Part shown: positions 44,394 to 52,919 of the stretch, in pieces
How positions within the stretch are numbered: the stretch's first letter is position 1
Layout of the letters: every line of letters begins with the position of its first letter
Assembly: GCF_021283305.1 (NCBI RefSeq)
Contig: NZ_JAJSOK010000012.1
Span: forward strand, 62,001-126,000
Length of the DNA: 64,000 nucleotides
From: Pseudonocardia kujensis
GTDB taxonomy: Bacteria > Actinomycetota > Actinomycetes > Mycobacteriales > Pseudonocardiaceae
Direction: 5' to 3'
The notes under the pieces: model-generated
What the model saw: only the letters and a program-made list of their open reading frames with translations
Told to the model about the DNA's origin: nothing
The model's database searches: none
Translations under genes and position numbers: made by a program

Positions 44394-45221
44394 TCACCAG
44401 TTGAGGGATTCGAGGACCAGCCGGCGCAGGGTGCGCGGGTTGTGGTCGATCTGGCCGGTGCGGGCGTGCTGGACGGCCCAGTTGTTGAACAGCACCAGGT
44501 CGTCGTTGGCGTAGTGGTGGGTGTAGATGTTGTCCTCGGCGTAGGCGTAGGAGAACAGGGTCTGGATGAGCTCCTCGCCGCGCTGCGAGTCCACGCCGTA
44601 CTCCACGATGTGGCTGGTGTTGAACTCGTTGACGAACAGCGCCTTCTCACCGGTGTGCGGCACGGTGATCACCAACGGGTGCTCGTAGGACTGGATGCCG
44701 GACAGGTCGGCACCCTCGGGGTAGTCCGCCAGGCGCACCCGCTTCTGCTCGGCCTCGGTCTCGTACATGTCGAAGGCGTTGCAGGCGTGCAGGTTCTCGA
44801 TCTCGTCCTTGATCTCCTGCGGCAGGTTCTTGTAGGCGCGCACGGTGTTGGCGAACGCGGTCGGCGGCGAGGTCGGCGAGACGTCCTGGGCGTAGAGACA
44901 GGTACCGGAGGCCACCTTCTCCCGGTACGCACCGTCGTTGTGGAACAACAGCCGCCGCGACCCGGCCAGCGACGGGTTGTCCTTGATCACGTTCGACAGG
45001 TACTCCACCTGCGTGCCCCAGCGGAAGGTGTGCAGGTTGCCCAAGGTCTTCACGAACCGGTCCTGGTCCTCGTCGCGCAGCTTCTGCCCACGCACCAGCA
45101 CCACACCGCCCCGGTCGAACGCCTCCCGCAGCACCTCGACCTCGTCGTCGTCGAACGGCTTCGACATGTCCAGATCCTGCAACTCGACGCCGAGGCTGTC
45201 GGTGATGGGAACCGCCTTCAT
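44394..45221 (-). CDS. TauD/TfdA-family Fe(II)/2-oxoglutarate dioxygenase
   Basis: A 275-residue non-heme iron dioxygenase. The facial triad is His/Asp in LLFHNDGAY (HxD, about residues 93-95) and the distal His in WAVQHARTGQ, with the 2-oxoglutarate-binding Arg in NPRTLRRLVLE. Family members hydroxylate taurine, 2,4-D, alkyl sulfates or amino acids, often releasing a leaving group. The first gene of a minus-strand operon with MarR. ATG 45221 follows GGGAGATTCCA. Motifs are complete; the substrate is unknown but could be the entry compound of the pathway. Confidence 0.88.
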   Translation of the reverse strand: MKAVPITDSLGVELQDLDMSKPFDDDEVEVLREAFDRGGVVLVRGQKLRDEDQDRFVKTLGNLHTFRWGTQVEYLSNVIKDNPSLAGSRRLLFHNDGAYREKVASGTCLYAQDVSPTSPPTAFANTVRAYKNLPQEIKDEIENLHACNAFDMYETEAEQKRVRLADYPEGADLSGIQSYEHPLVITVPHTGEKALFVNEFNTSHIVEYGVDSQRGEELIQTLFSYAYAEDNIYTHHYANDDLVLFNNWAVQHARTGQIDHNPRTLRRLVLESLNW

Positions 45222-45292
45222 TGGAATCTCCCGTCCTGGGGCCCGGCCGCTGCGCCGGACCGTCCTGAGTGCTGAGGTTCAGTGTCTCTGAC

Positions 45293-45309
45293 GTTCAGTA
45301 CTACTGAAC
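45293..45309. promoter_or_regulatory. Palindrome GTTCAGTA-C-TACTGAAC (possible MarR operator)
   Basis: Perfect 8-bp arms with one central base, 72 bp upstream of the dioxygenase start. A further half-site GGTTCAGTG lies at 45277-45285. AT-rich, divergent position and size fit a MarR-type dimer site controlling the dioxygenase/MarR operon. Confidence 0.6.
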
Positions 45310-45428
45310 GATGGAGCGACCGTAGCGCAACGGAGTGGTTGGCGCAAGCATCACAGGAGGGCTGTGTAGGGCGGCTGTGTAGAGGTCGGGGAGAGTTGGG
45401 CGGGCCATTGCCCGTGCCCCCAACCGTA

Positions 45429-45441
45429 GTTAGTATGCGCA
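45429..45441 (+). promoter_or_regulatory. GTTAGTATGCGCA promoter block
   Basis: Matches 35406-35418 at 12 of 13 bases and lies 58 bp before the acyl-CoA dehydrogenase start. TAGTAT could be its -10 element, or the block could be a shared regulator site. Confidence 0.4.
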
Positions 45442-45499
45442 GATATTCGATCCCATTCCGGTGGGTGTCGATGGCCGATGAAGCCCAGAAGGAGTCCAG

Positions 45500-46642
45500 A
45501 TGCTGTCTGCCACCGAGACGGCGGACCTCGTAGCCATGGTCACGAGCTTCGCCCAGGACGTCGTGGCACCTCGAGTGGCCGAGTACGACGCCGCCGAGCA
45601 CCTTCCGAAGGACCTCCTCGAGCAGATGCGCGATCTGGGGCTGTTCGGCGGGACGGTGCCGGAGGACCTGGGCGGTGCGGGCCTCGACCACGTGACCTAC
45701 GCGGCGATCATCGAGGCGATGTCCACGGTCGACCACTGTCTGGGCGTGCTGATGAGCATGCCGTCGGCTCTGGTCGGGTCGGGGCTGCTCGCCTACGGCA
45801 CCCCGGAGCAGCAGAAGACCTGGCTGGCGCCGTTGGCGGCGGGTGAGATCTTCGGCGCGGCCGGAGTCACCGAGCCGCAGTCCGGAAGCAACGTCGCCGC
45901 GATGGAGACGACCTACCGCCGCGACGGCGAGGGTTTCGTGATCAACGGGGCGAAGACCTGGATCACCAACATCGACATCGCGAGCTTCGTCATCACCTTC
46001 GCCACCTCGGACCGGTCGCTCGGCCGGAAGGGCGTGAGTGCCTTCGTCATCCCGATCGACACCCCGGGCCTCACCACCGCTCCCTTCAAGAACAAGCTGG
46101 GTTTCCGTCCCCTGTGCAGCGGCGAGGTGTCGCTGAATGAGGTGCGGCTCGGTCCGGAGGCCTTGCTGGGCACGGAGGGGGACGGGTACCGGATCGCGAT
46201 GGGCGCTGTGGAGCGGGGCCGGCTCTCGGTCGCCTCCCGCGCGGTCGGCCTCGCGCAGGGCTGCCTGGACGACTGCGTGCGCTACGCGCAGGAGCGGGTC
46301 ATCGGCGGCACCGCGATTGCCGACCACCAGATGACGCAGGCCAAGCTTGCACAGATGGCCGTCGAGATTCATGCGGCCCGACTGCTCGTGCGGGACTGCG
46401 CTCGGGCGATGGACGGCGGCTCGCGAGCCCGCACCGAGGCGAGCATGGCCAAGATGTATGCCGCCGACGTCGCCCAGCGTGTCGCGACCGAGGCGGTGCA
46501 GATCCATGGGGCCTACGGTGTGTCCCCGGAGTTCCGGGTCGGCCGCGCCTACCGGGATGCCAAGGTCTTCCAACTCGTGGAGGGCACGAACGAGATCCAC
46601 CGCTTGCTGATCGCCCGTTCCCTGCTCCACCCCCGTCGCTGA
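45500..46642 (+). CDS. Acyl-CoA dehydrogenase family protein
   Basis: A 380-residue FAD enzyme. The family signatures are GAAGVTEPQSGSNVAAMETTY (FAD/substrate loop), INGAKTWITNIDIASFVITF and the C-terminal QIHGAYGVSPEFRVGRAYRD, with the catalytic-base Glu in FQLVEGTNEIHR. It would introduce an alpha,beta double bond into a CoA thioester. ATG 45500 follows AAGGAGTCCAG. It opens a plus-strand run (hydrolase, Dabb, ALDH, two VOC) with short spacings and is presumably its promoter-proximal gene. Confidence 0.92.
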   Translation: MLSATETADLVAMVTSFAQDVVAPRVAEYDAAEHLPKDLLEQMRDLGLFGGTVPEDLGGAGLDHVTYAAIIEAMSTVDHCLGVLMSMPSALVGSGLLAYGTPEQQKTWLAPLAAGEIFGAAGVTEPQSGSNVAAMETTYRRDGEGFVINGAKTWITNIDIASFVITFATSDRSLGRKGVSAFVIPIDTPGLTTAPFKNKLGFRPLCSGEVSLNEVRLGPEALLGTEGDGYRIAMGAVERGRLSVASRAVGLAQGCLDDCVRYAQERVIGGTAIADHQMTQAKLAQMAVEIHAARLLVRDCARAMDGGSRARTEASMAKMYAADVAQRVATEAVQIHGAYGVSPEFRVGRAYRDAKVFQLVEGTNEIHRLLIARSLLHPRR

Positions 46643-46698
46643 CGTCTGCGCTCGATCCACGGGCCGACGCCGGCCCGCGGCAACGGAAGGAACTCGTT

Positions 46699-47604
46699 AT
46701 GGCACCACGCGACACAGTTTGGCTCGACCTGCTCGACCAGCCCTTCGAGCAGAAGTTCTACGACGTCAGCGGCGTCCGCACCCGCAGCATCGAGGCGGGC
46801 GAGGGGCCGGCCATCGTCTTCCTGCACGGCGGCGGCGGGCACGCGGAGACCTGGGTGCGCAATCTGGGCCCGCACGCCCCCTACCGCCGGTCGTACGCGA
46901 TCGACATGCTCGGGCACGGCTTCACCGACGCACCCGAGAACCTCGGCTACACGACCGACGACATCATCGATCACGTCGTCCGCTTCCTCGACGCCGCAGG
47001 CATCGACAAGGCGGACTTCTGCGGCGAGAGCTTCGGCGGTCGCGTCTCGGGCTGGATGGCCATCCGCTACCCGGACCGGGTGAACAAGCTCATCCTCAAC
47101 ACCTCCGGCGGGCTGCCCGCGACCGGCGACCGCCACCAGGGCGACGTCAAGGACCTGCTGGCCCGTACCACCGCCTCGCTGCGCACCGGCGAGTACGAGG
47201 CCGTGAAGTCCCGGATGGGGTGGCTGTTCGCGGACCCGACCCAGGTGCCCGAGGAGTTCATCCACATCCGCCAGGCCATCTACAAGCGCCCCGGCATCCA
47301 GAACTCGCTGACCAAGCTGTTCAGCCAGCTCTTCGACCCGGAGGAGGCCAAGAAGTACTGGCTGACCCCGGAGCGCCTCGCCGGTATCAAGGCGCCGTCG
47401 CTGGTGATCTGGAGCGACCACAACCCGATCCACTCGTGGCAGGACGCGCGCGAGGGCTTCTCGCACATCCCGGACGTGAGGTTCCACCTGATCAAGGATG
47501 CGGCGCACTGGCCCCAGTTCGAGCAGCCTGAGGAGTACAACAAGGTGCAGGTCGACTTCCTCAACGGGATCGACAGCACCGTCGATCCGGGGCTGGGTGC
47601 CTGA
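46699..47604 (+). CDS. Alpha/beta hydrolase of the meta-cleavage-product type
   Basis: A 301-residue alpha/beta hydrolase. The oxyanion segment is VFLHGGGGHAETWVRN, the nucleophile elbow is FCGESFGGRVSGW (Ser at about residue 113), the acid is in IWSDHNPIHSW and the His in KDAAHWPQFEQP. This arrangement is that of MhpC/BphD/HsaD-type C-C hydrolases, which cleave ring-fission products, though ester hydrolases look alike. ATG 46699 follows GGAAGGAACTCGTT. The stop overlaps the next start (TGATGG). Confidence 0.86.
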   Translation: MAPRDTVWLDLLDQPFEQKFYDVSGVRTRSIEAGEGPAIVFLHGGGGHAETWVRNLGPHAPYRRSYAIDMLGHGFTDAPENLGYTTDDIIDHVVRFLDAAGIDKADFCGESFGGRVSGWMAIRYPDRVNKLILNTSGGLPATGDRHQGDVKDLLARTTASLRTGEYEAVKSRMGWLFADPTQVPEEFIHIRQAIYKRPGIQNSLTKLFSQLFDPEEAKKYWLTPERLAGIKAPSLVIWSDHNPIHSWQDAREGFSHIPDVRFHLIKDAAHWPQFEQPEEYNKVQVDFLNGIDSTVDPGLGA

Positions 47605-47939
47605 TGGCCGAGATCTTCCGCCACGTCGCGCTCCAGAAGTACAAGGCGCCGGTCGACGACGTCACGGCCAAGCGCATCAAGGAGGTCCATGACGACCTCG
47701 GTGCGCAGGCCCCGACCGTGCGGGCGATCAGCCACGGCCCGGACCTCGGTGTTCGGCCGAACGGCTACGACTACGGCCTCGTCGCGGACTTCGACGACGC
47801 CGAGGGCTGGAAGGCCTACAGCGCACACCCCGCACACGATGTCGTCCGCTCGGTCATGAAGGACATCGTCGAGAGCGCGGTCGTCTGCCAGTTCACCGTG
47901 ACCGTCCCGGACGTCGATGAGTCGGGCAGGGGCGCATGA
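47604..47939 (+). CDS. Dabb (stress-response A/B barrel) family protein
   Basis: A 111-residue ferredoxin-like-fold protein of the Dabb family (FRHVALQKYKAPVDDVTAKR, then DYGLVADFDDAEGWKAYSAH and HDVVRSVMKDIVESAVVCQF). Dimeric Dabb proteins include cyclases, decarboxylases and peroxidase-like enzymes for polyketide and aromatic intermediates. It is translationally coupled on both sides: its ATG overlaps the hydrolase stop and its stop overlaps the aldehyde-dehydrogenase start. This tight coupling suggests that it acts on the intermediate between those two steps. Confidence 0.82.
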   Translation: MAEIFRHVALQKYKAPVDDVTAKRIKEVHDDLGAQAPTVRAISHGPDLGVRPNGYDYGLVADFDDAEGWKAYSAHPAHDVVRSVMKDIVESAVVCQFTVTVPDVDESGRGA

Positions 47940-49393
47940 GCCCGGTCGACCGAGCCGGGCAGCAGTTCATCGGCGGGGCCTGGGTCCCCTCGACCTCGTC
48001 GGAGACCCTCCCGGTCGAGAACCCGACCACCACGGAGGTACTGGCGCGGGTCGCGCGGGGCACCAAGGAGGACGCCGACGCCGCGGTGGCTGCCGCGGCC
48101 GAGGCCTTCGAGGGCTGGTCGACCACCCCGATGGCCGAGCGGGTCGCCGTGCTCCGGCGCGCCGCGGAGCTGCTGAAGGAGCGGGCGGACGACCTCGCCC
48201 GCACCATCACCGAAGAGGTCGGCATGCCGCTGGCCATGTCGAAGGCGGTGCAGGTCGGCCGCCCGATCGAGGTACTGACCTCGCTGTGCGACGCGGCCGA
48301 GGCGCTGCCGTGGGTCGAGCAGGTCGACTCCACGCTGGTCGTGCGCGAGCCGCTCGGCGTCGTCGTCGCGATCACCCCGTGGAACGTCCCGCTGCACCAG
48401 ACCATCGCGAAGGTCGGCGCGGCGCTGCTCGCCGGCTGCGCGGTCGTGCACAAGCCGTCCGAGGTCGCACCGCTGAGCGCCTACGCCTTGGCGGGCGTCT
48501 TCGCCGAGGCGGGCCTGCCCGCGGGCGTGTACAACGTCGTCACCGGGGTGGGGGAGACCGTCGGGGAGGCCTTGATCGGGCACTCGAAGGTCGACGGCAT
48601 CTCGTTCACCGGCTCCACCGCCGTCGGGCGGCACATCGGCGCGGTGGCGGCGCAGACGGTCAAGAAGGTCGCGCTGGAGCTGGGCGGCAAGGGCCCTGCC
48701 GTGGTCCTGCGCGGCGGGGACGTCGCGAAGGCTGCCGCCGCGGCCGCGGCGCGCTGCTTCACCAACTCCGGGCAGGTCTGCGCGGCGCTCTCGCGGCTGA
48801 TCGTGCCGCGCGAGGAGCTGGCGACGGCCGAGAAGGCGCTGGTCGACTACGTGAACGAGCAGGTCCTGGGCGACCCGCTCGACGAGGCCACCACCCTGGG
48901 CCCGCTCGTGTCCGAGACCCAGCGCAGCCGCGTGCTGAGGCTGGTCGAAGCCGGGGCGGCCGAGGGGGCGCGGGTCGTCGTCGGTGGGCCTGGAGCCGCG
49001 GCGCCGGACAAGGGCTACTTCGTGGCGCCGACGGTCTTCTCGGACGTCGAGACCTCGATGACGATTGCGCAGACCGAGGTCTTCGGGCCCGTGCTCTGCA
49101 TCCTCCCGTACGACACCGAGGAGGAGGCCGTCGCCATCGCCAACGACAGCGAGTACGGCCTGGTCGGAGCGGTCTTCGGGCCGGACGACGAGCAGTCGAC
49201 CAAGGTCGCGTCGAAGCTGCGCGTGGGCATGGTCGGCGTCAACGGCGGCCGGATCAACGTCCGCGCGCCGTTCGGCGGGTACCGCCAGTCGGGCAACGGC
49301 CGGGAGTTCGGTGTGCTGGGCATCGAGGAGTTCCTCGAGGTCAAGTCCATGAACTTCCCGGGCGTCGACCGGATCGTCCGTCCCGCTGTCTGA
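47936..49393 (+). CDS. Aldehyde dehydrogenase family protein
   Basis: A 485-residue NAD(P)-dependent aldehyde dehydrogenase. Cofactor text is VVAITPWNVPLHQTIAKVGA and FTGSTAVGRHIGAVAAQ, the general base Glu is in LELGGKGPAVVL (about residue 247), and the catalytic Cys is in FTNSGQVCAALSRL (about 281). ATG 47936 overlaps the Dabb stop. Length and motifs are complete. It oxidises an aldehyde made in the pathway to the acid. Confidence 0.92.
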   Translation: MSPVDRAGQQFIGGAWVPSTSSETLPVENPTTTEVLARVARGTKEDADAAVAAAAEAFEGWSTTPMAERVAVLRRAAELLKERADDLARTITEEVGMPLAMSKAVQVGRPIEVLTSLCDAAEALPWVEQVDSTLVVREPLGVVVAITPWNVPLHQTIAKVGAALLAGCAVVHKPSEVAPLSAYALAGVFAEAGLPAGVYNVVTGVGETVGEALIGHSKVDGISFTGSTAVGRHIGAVAAQTVKKVALELGGKGPAVVLRGGDVAKAAAAAAARCFTNSGQVCAALSRLIVPREELATAEKALVDYVNEQVLGDPLDEATTLGPLVSETQRSRVLRLVEAGAAEGARVVVGGPGAAAPDKGYFVAPTVFSDVETSMTIAQTEVFGPVLCILPYDTEEEAVAIANDSEYGLVGAVFGPDDEQSTKVASKLRVGMVGVNGGRINVRAPFGGYRQSGNGREFGVLGIEEFLEVKSMNFPGVDRIVRPAV

Positions 49394-49423
49394 CATCTCC
49401 TCACAGGAAGGGCGAGACGACTC

Positions 49424-49906
49424 ATGACCTCACCGGAAAAGTCGCCCCGGATCATCTGGCACGCGGGCTTCATCGTGGACGACCTCGAGAAGGCCATGTC
49501 GGAGCTCTCCGCGGGGCTGGGCCTGACCTGGGCGCCGATCCACGACATCCGCGGCGCTACGCTCGACGGCCCGGAGGGCAAGAGCTGGACCCTGAACTCC
49601 CGGGTCTGCTTCTCCACAGACCTCCCGCTGTCGCTCGAGCTGATCGAGCAGGACCCGGGCACCCCGAATGTCCGCCGCGGCGAGACGGCGTTCCACCACC
49701 TCGGGTACTGGGACGAGGACCTCTTCGCCGAGGAAGAGCGCCTCGCCAACCTGGGCTACGGCTGCGTGATGTTCCGCAACGACCCGGATATGGACCTGCG
49801 CCGGATCCTGGTGACCGAGGGGCCGTACGACATCCTGCTCGAGGCCACCAGTGCGCTGGTCCCGCGCGTCGGCCTCGAGCCGTTCTACCCGAAGAAGGGG
49901 AACTGA
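49424..49906 (+). CDS. VOC-fold protein
   Basis: A 160-residue VOC protein beginning PRIIWHAGFIVDDLEKAMSELSAGL, with metal ligands in IWHAGF, FHHLGYWDED and ILLEATSAL. It is the paralog of the protein at 35453. ATG 49424 follows CAGGAAGGGCGAGACGACTC. The stop overlaps the next VOC gene by one base, so the two may form a heteromer. Function unknown; isomerase, epimerase or ring-cleaving dioxygenase are all possible for the fold. Confidence 0.83.
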   Translation: MTSPEKSPRIIWHAGFIVDDLEKAMSELSAGLGLTWAPIHDIRGATLDGPEGKSWTLNSRVCFSTDLPLSLELIEQDPGTPNVRRGETAFHHLGYWDEDLFAEEERLANLGYGCVMFRNDPDMDLRRILVTEGPYDILLEATSALVPRVGLEPFYPKKGN

Positions 49907-50376
49907 TGATCTGGCACATCGCCTTCGCGGTCCCGAACCTCGAGGAGGGGATGGAGAAGTTCGGCCAGGCGCTGAACCTCGACTGGAACCCGATCAAGGA
50001 GTTCGAGGGGGAGAACGCCCACGCGGGCGGCAAGCCCTTCACGCTCAAGACCCGGCTCGTGTTCGCAACGGCCGGGCCGTGCGCGCTGGAGCTGTTCGAG
50101 TCGGTCCCGGGCACCCCGAACGAGCCCGCCAAGGGCACGGTCTTCCACCACATGGGGTACTGGACCGACAACGTCGTGACCGAGCAGCAGCGGCTCGAAC
50201 AGTGCGGGTGGTTCCACGCCGGTGGCCCCGTCACCGACGACTCGCGGGCGGCGTTCTTCTCGAGCAGTCTCGGGATCTTCTTCGAGGCGTGCAACGCCTC
50301 GGCCCAGCGCAAGGGTCTGGAGAAGTACTACCCGGGTGTCGCACCGGGAATGAAGCAGCCCGACATGCTGGGCTGA
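49906..50376 (+). CDS. VOC-fold protein
   Basis: A 156-residue VOC protein (MIWHIAFAVPNLEEGMEKFG, TVFHHMGYWTDNVVTEQQRL, GIFFEACNASAQRKGLEKYY). It is a more distant sister of the preceding protein, with the same His, His, Glu pattern. Start ATG 49906 uses the A of the upstream TGA. It closes the operon that starts with the acyl-CoA dehydrogenase; about 195 bp follow before the next gene. Confidence 0.83.
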   Translation: MIWHIAFAVPNLEEGMEKFGQALNLDWNPIKEFEGENAHAGGKPFTLKTRLVFATAGPCALELFESVPGTPNEPAKGTVFHHMGYWTDNVVTEQQRLEQCGWFHAGGPVTDDSRAAFFSSSLGIFFEACNASAQRKGLEKYYPGVAPGMKQPDMLG

Positions 50377-50570
50377 TCCTGCTCCCGGTAGCGGGCCAGG
50401 GACGTCGCGCCACGAAGCCCTCGGGGTCCGCGGCGCGGCGTCGCCGTTTGGGTGGCGGGGCCATTGACCTCGGTCAATACTATGATTATGGTACACATCA
50501 CTGAAGTGACGGGTTGTCCGAGTAGCTCTGCCGATCGCGTTCGTCTCACCTCAAGGAAGAGGTCGCGAGC
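50377..50570 (+). promoter_or_regulatory. Promoter region of the second binding-protein gene
   Basis: An AT-rich block TCAATACTATGATTATGG (50474-50491) stands out in GC-rich surroundings, about 80 bp before the start. TATGAT is a good -10 candidate. ACATCACTGAAGTGACG near 50494 contains an imperfect inverted repeat TCACT/AGTGA that could be an operator. Confidence 0.45.
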
Positions 50571-51728
50571 ATGTCCCGTTCCCGTCTCACCCGCTGGTCC
50601 GCCGCCTCCGTGGCGGCGGCCGCCCTGCTCGTGCTCGCCGGCTGCGGTGGCTCGTCCGCGGGCGATGCGGCAGCGCCCGCCACCTCCGACGCCGACCGTG
50701 CGGCCTGCGTCGACGCTGCCAACCAGTTCCTCACGCACTGGAACACGCTGCCCACCACGCTGCCCGCCTCCCCACCCGCGCGCTACGCGAACGTCACCGT
50801 GCCGGTACCGCCCGGAAAGAAGATCGCCTATCTCGCGCAGGGCTACCCCGCGGACAAGACCGTGTCCGAGGCCGTCGCCGCCGCGGTGGCGAAGGTGGGG
50901 TGGACCTCGCAGACCTACATCTACGACTCCACTGTCCCGGACCTGCAGGCCAAGTTCCAGACGGCGATCGAGGCCAAGCCGGACTACATCGGGCTCTCCG
51001 GCTTCCCGGCTGCGGCCATCCAGAAGCAGATCGACGCGGCCAAGGAGGCCGGCATCGGCGTCATCCTCGCGTCCGTCACCGACCACCCAACCGGCCCTAC
51101 CGGCCTCGCCGCGACCGTCAACGGGACCGACACGGCCCAGCTGATCGGGCGGATCCACGCGAACAAGGTCCTGTCGGACTCCGGGTGCAACGCCAAGGTC
51201 GCGCTGTTCACGATGGACTACCCGATCCTCAAGGTCACCGATGACGCGTTCCGGACCGCGATCAGCGAGAAGTGCCCGGACTGCACGGTCAAGATCACCG
51301 CGCTGCAGCCGCAGGACCTCGGGACCCCGAGAGTGGCCGCCCAGATGGTCGCCCAACTCGAGTCCGACCCGTCGATCAAGTACGCCTACACCGAGATCGG
51401 CAACATCGCGAACGGCCTGGCTCAGGCCGTGAAGACGGCGGGTCTGGAGGACGTCCGGATCTTCGGTGAGGTCCCGGACGAGGCGAGCTACGCCGCGCTG
51501 CGCAACCGCACCAACGCCTGGTGGGTCGACCAGTCTTCGCTGACCCAGGGCTACGAGATCACCGACGCAGCCATCCGCATCGCCACGACAGGGCAGCCGC
51601 AGGCCGACATCGGTGGCTACCCGCTGGCCCTGCTCACCCCGGAGAACGTCCCCGGGGGCACCGGCATCCCGACGATCCCCACGAACCTGCTCGACCTCTA
51701 CGCCGCCACTTGGCGCCCCTCCTCGTGA
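50571..51728 (+). CDS. Ribose-type ABC substrate-binding lipoprotein without own transporter
   Basis: A 385-residue lipoprotein: signal peptide with SAASVAAAALLVLAGCGG (lipobox Cys at about residue 25) and a type I binding-protein body (KIAYLAQGYPADKTVSEAVA, LFTMDYPILKV, QGYEITDAAIRIATTGQ). Clear paralog of the protein at 31153, sharing TLPTTLPASPPARY, DLGTP and NAWW-DQSS/NQSS. No ATPase or permease follows; instead come the LLM monooxygenases. It probably feeds the importer at 32.4-35.2 kb with a second ligand. ATG 50571 follows AAGGAAGAGGTCGCGAGC. Confidence 0.88.
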   Translation: MSRSRLTRWSAASVAAAALLVLAGCGGSSAGDAAAPATSDADRAACVDAANQFLTHWNTLPTTLPASPPARYANVTVPVPPGKKIAYLAQGYPADKTVSEAVAAAVAKVGWTSQTYIYDSTVPDLQAKFQTAIEAKPDYIGLSGFPAAAIQKQIDAAKEAGIGVILASVTDHPTGPTGLAATVNGTDTAQLIGRIHANKVLSDSGCNAKVALFTMDYPILKVTDDAFRTAISEKCPDCTVKITALQPQDLGTPRVAAQMVAQLESDPSIKYAYTEIGNIANGLAQAVKTAGLEDVRIFGEVPDEASYAALRNRTNAWWVDQSSLTQGYEITDAAIRIATTGQPQADIGGYPLALLTPENVPGGTGIPTIPTNLLDLYAATWRPSS

Positions 51729-51768
51729 CCGTCCTCCACCTCACCCGACACCGTCCGGAGGCATAACC

Positions 51769-52893
51769 GTGACCGACGCAGCCAGCCTCTCCTCGCCGAT
51801 CTTCACCGGTCCCGACCGGCTCAAGCTCGGGGTCTTTCACATGAACTGCACCGGCGGCGCCACGCCGTCGACCGCCGAGGGCGGGATCAACCCGCTCGAG
51901 TGGAGCCAGCAGGTCCGGATCGCGCAGCTCGCCGACCGGGCCGGCTTCGACGCGTTCATCCCGATCGCGCGCTGGCGCGGCTACGGTGGCCCGTCGAAGT
52001 TCAACGACGAGCAGTACGAGGCGATCCCGTGGGCCGCGGCGATCAGCGCCCTGACCGAGCGGATCGCGGTGTTCGCCACCGCGCACGTCCCGCTGATCCA
52101 CCCGGTCCGGCTCGCCAAGGAGGTCGCGACGCTCGACCACATCTCGGGCGGCCGCTTCTGCCTCAACGTGGTGGCCGGCTGGAACCAGCGTGAGCTGGAC
52201 ATGTTCGGCGTCGACCTCATCCCGCACGACGAGCGCTACACCGTGGCGGGGGAGTGGATCCGGTTCCTGGAGAAGCTCTGGGTCGAGACCGAGGAGTTCG
52301 ACTTCGACGGCACGTACTTCCGGTCGAAGGGCGCGCTGAGCGACCCGAAGCCGATCCAGCGCCCTCGAGTGCCGATCATGAGCGCCGGGTCTAGCCCGGC
52401 CGGTGTCGCGTTCGCGGCGGAGTACGCGGACATCTGCTTCGCGGTGGCGGACTCGCCGGAGACCCTGCAGCCGCTGGTCGCGCGGATCAAGGACGCCGCC
52501 GCCGAGCGCGGGCGGACCGTCGAGGTGTGGACCCAGGTCGGCGTGATCTGCGGCGACACCGAGGACGACGTCTCCCGCCAGTACAACCACATCGTCCGCG
52601 AGCACGGCGACGTCGAGGCCGTCACCAACCAGATGACCATGCTGATGGGCGGTGGTGGGAAGACGCTGGATTTCAAGCTCGACCCCGCCATGCTCGAGCG
52701 CATGATGGCGATGCAGCACTCCTATCAGCTGTTCGGCACGCCGGAACAGATCGTCAAGAAGATGCAGCAGCTGGCGGACCTCGGCGTCGACGGCATGAGC
52801 ATGATCTGGCCGGACTACGAGACGGGCATCGCGAGGTTCCGCGACGCGGTGATCCCGCTGGCCGTGCAGGCCGGCCTGCGCTCCGCGGGCTGA
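51769..52893 (+). CDS. LLM-class flavin-dependent monooxygenase
   Basis: A 374-residue luciferase-like TIM-barrel enzyme: VFHMNCTGGATPSTAEGGIN, AFIPIARWRGYGGPSKFND, GGRFCLNVVAGWNQRELDMF and PIMSAGSSPAGVAFAAEYAD. The last is a typical FMN phosphate-binding stretch. It uses reduced FMN from a separate reductase. It is a cousin of the RutA-like gene at 54570 (both have RGYGGP and VTGW/VAGW). GTG 51769 follows CCGGAGGCATAACC. Similar enzymes oxidise dimethyl sulfone, alkanesulfonates, EDTA or pyrimidines. Confidence 0.87.
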   Translation: MTDAASLSSPIFTGPDRLKLGVFHMNCTGGATPSTAEGGINPLEWSQQVRIAQLADRAGFDAFIPIARWRGYGGPSKFNDEQYEAIPWAAAISALTERIAVFATAHVPLIHPVRLAKEVATLDHISGGRFCLNVVAGWNQRELDMFGVDLIPHDERYTVAGEWIRFLEKLWVETEEFDFDGTYFRSKGALSDPKPIQRPRVPIMSAGSSPAGVAFAAEYADICFAVADSPETLQPLVARIKDAAAERGRTVEVWTQVGVICGDTEDDVSRQYNHIVREHGDVEAVTNQMTMLMGGGGKTLDFKLDPAMLERMMAMQHSYQLFGTPEQIVKKMQQLADLGVDGMSMIWPDYETGIARFRDAVIPLAVQAGLRSAG

Positions 52894-52919
52894 CGGCTCC
52901 CCCACCGAAAGGCAGTGCG

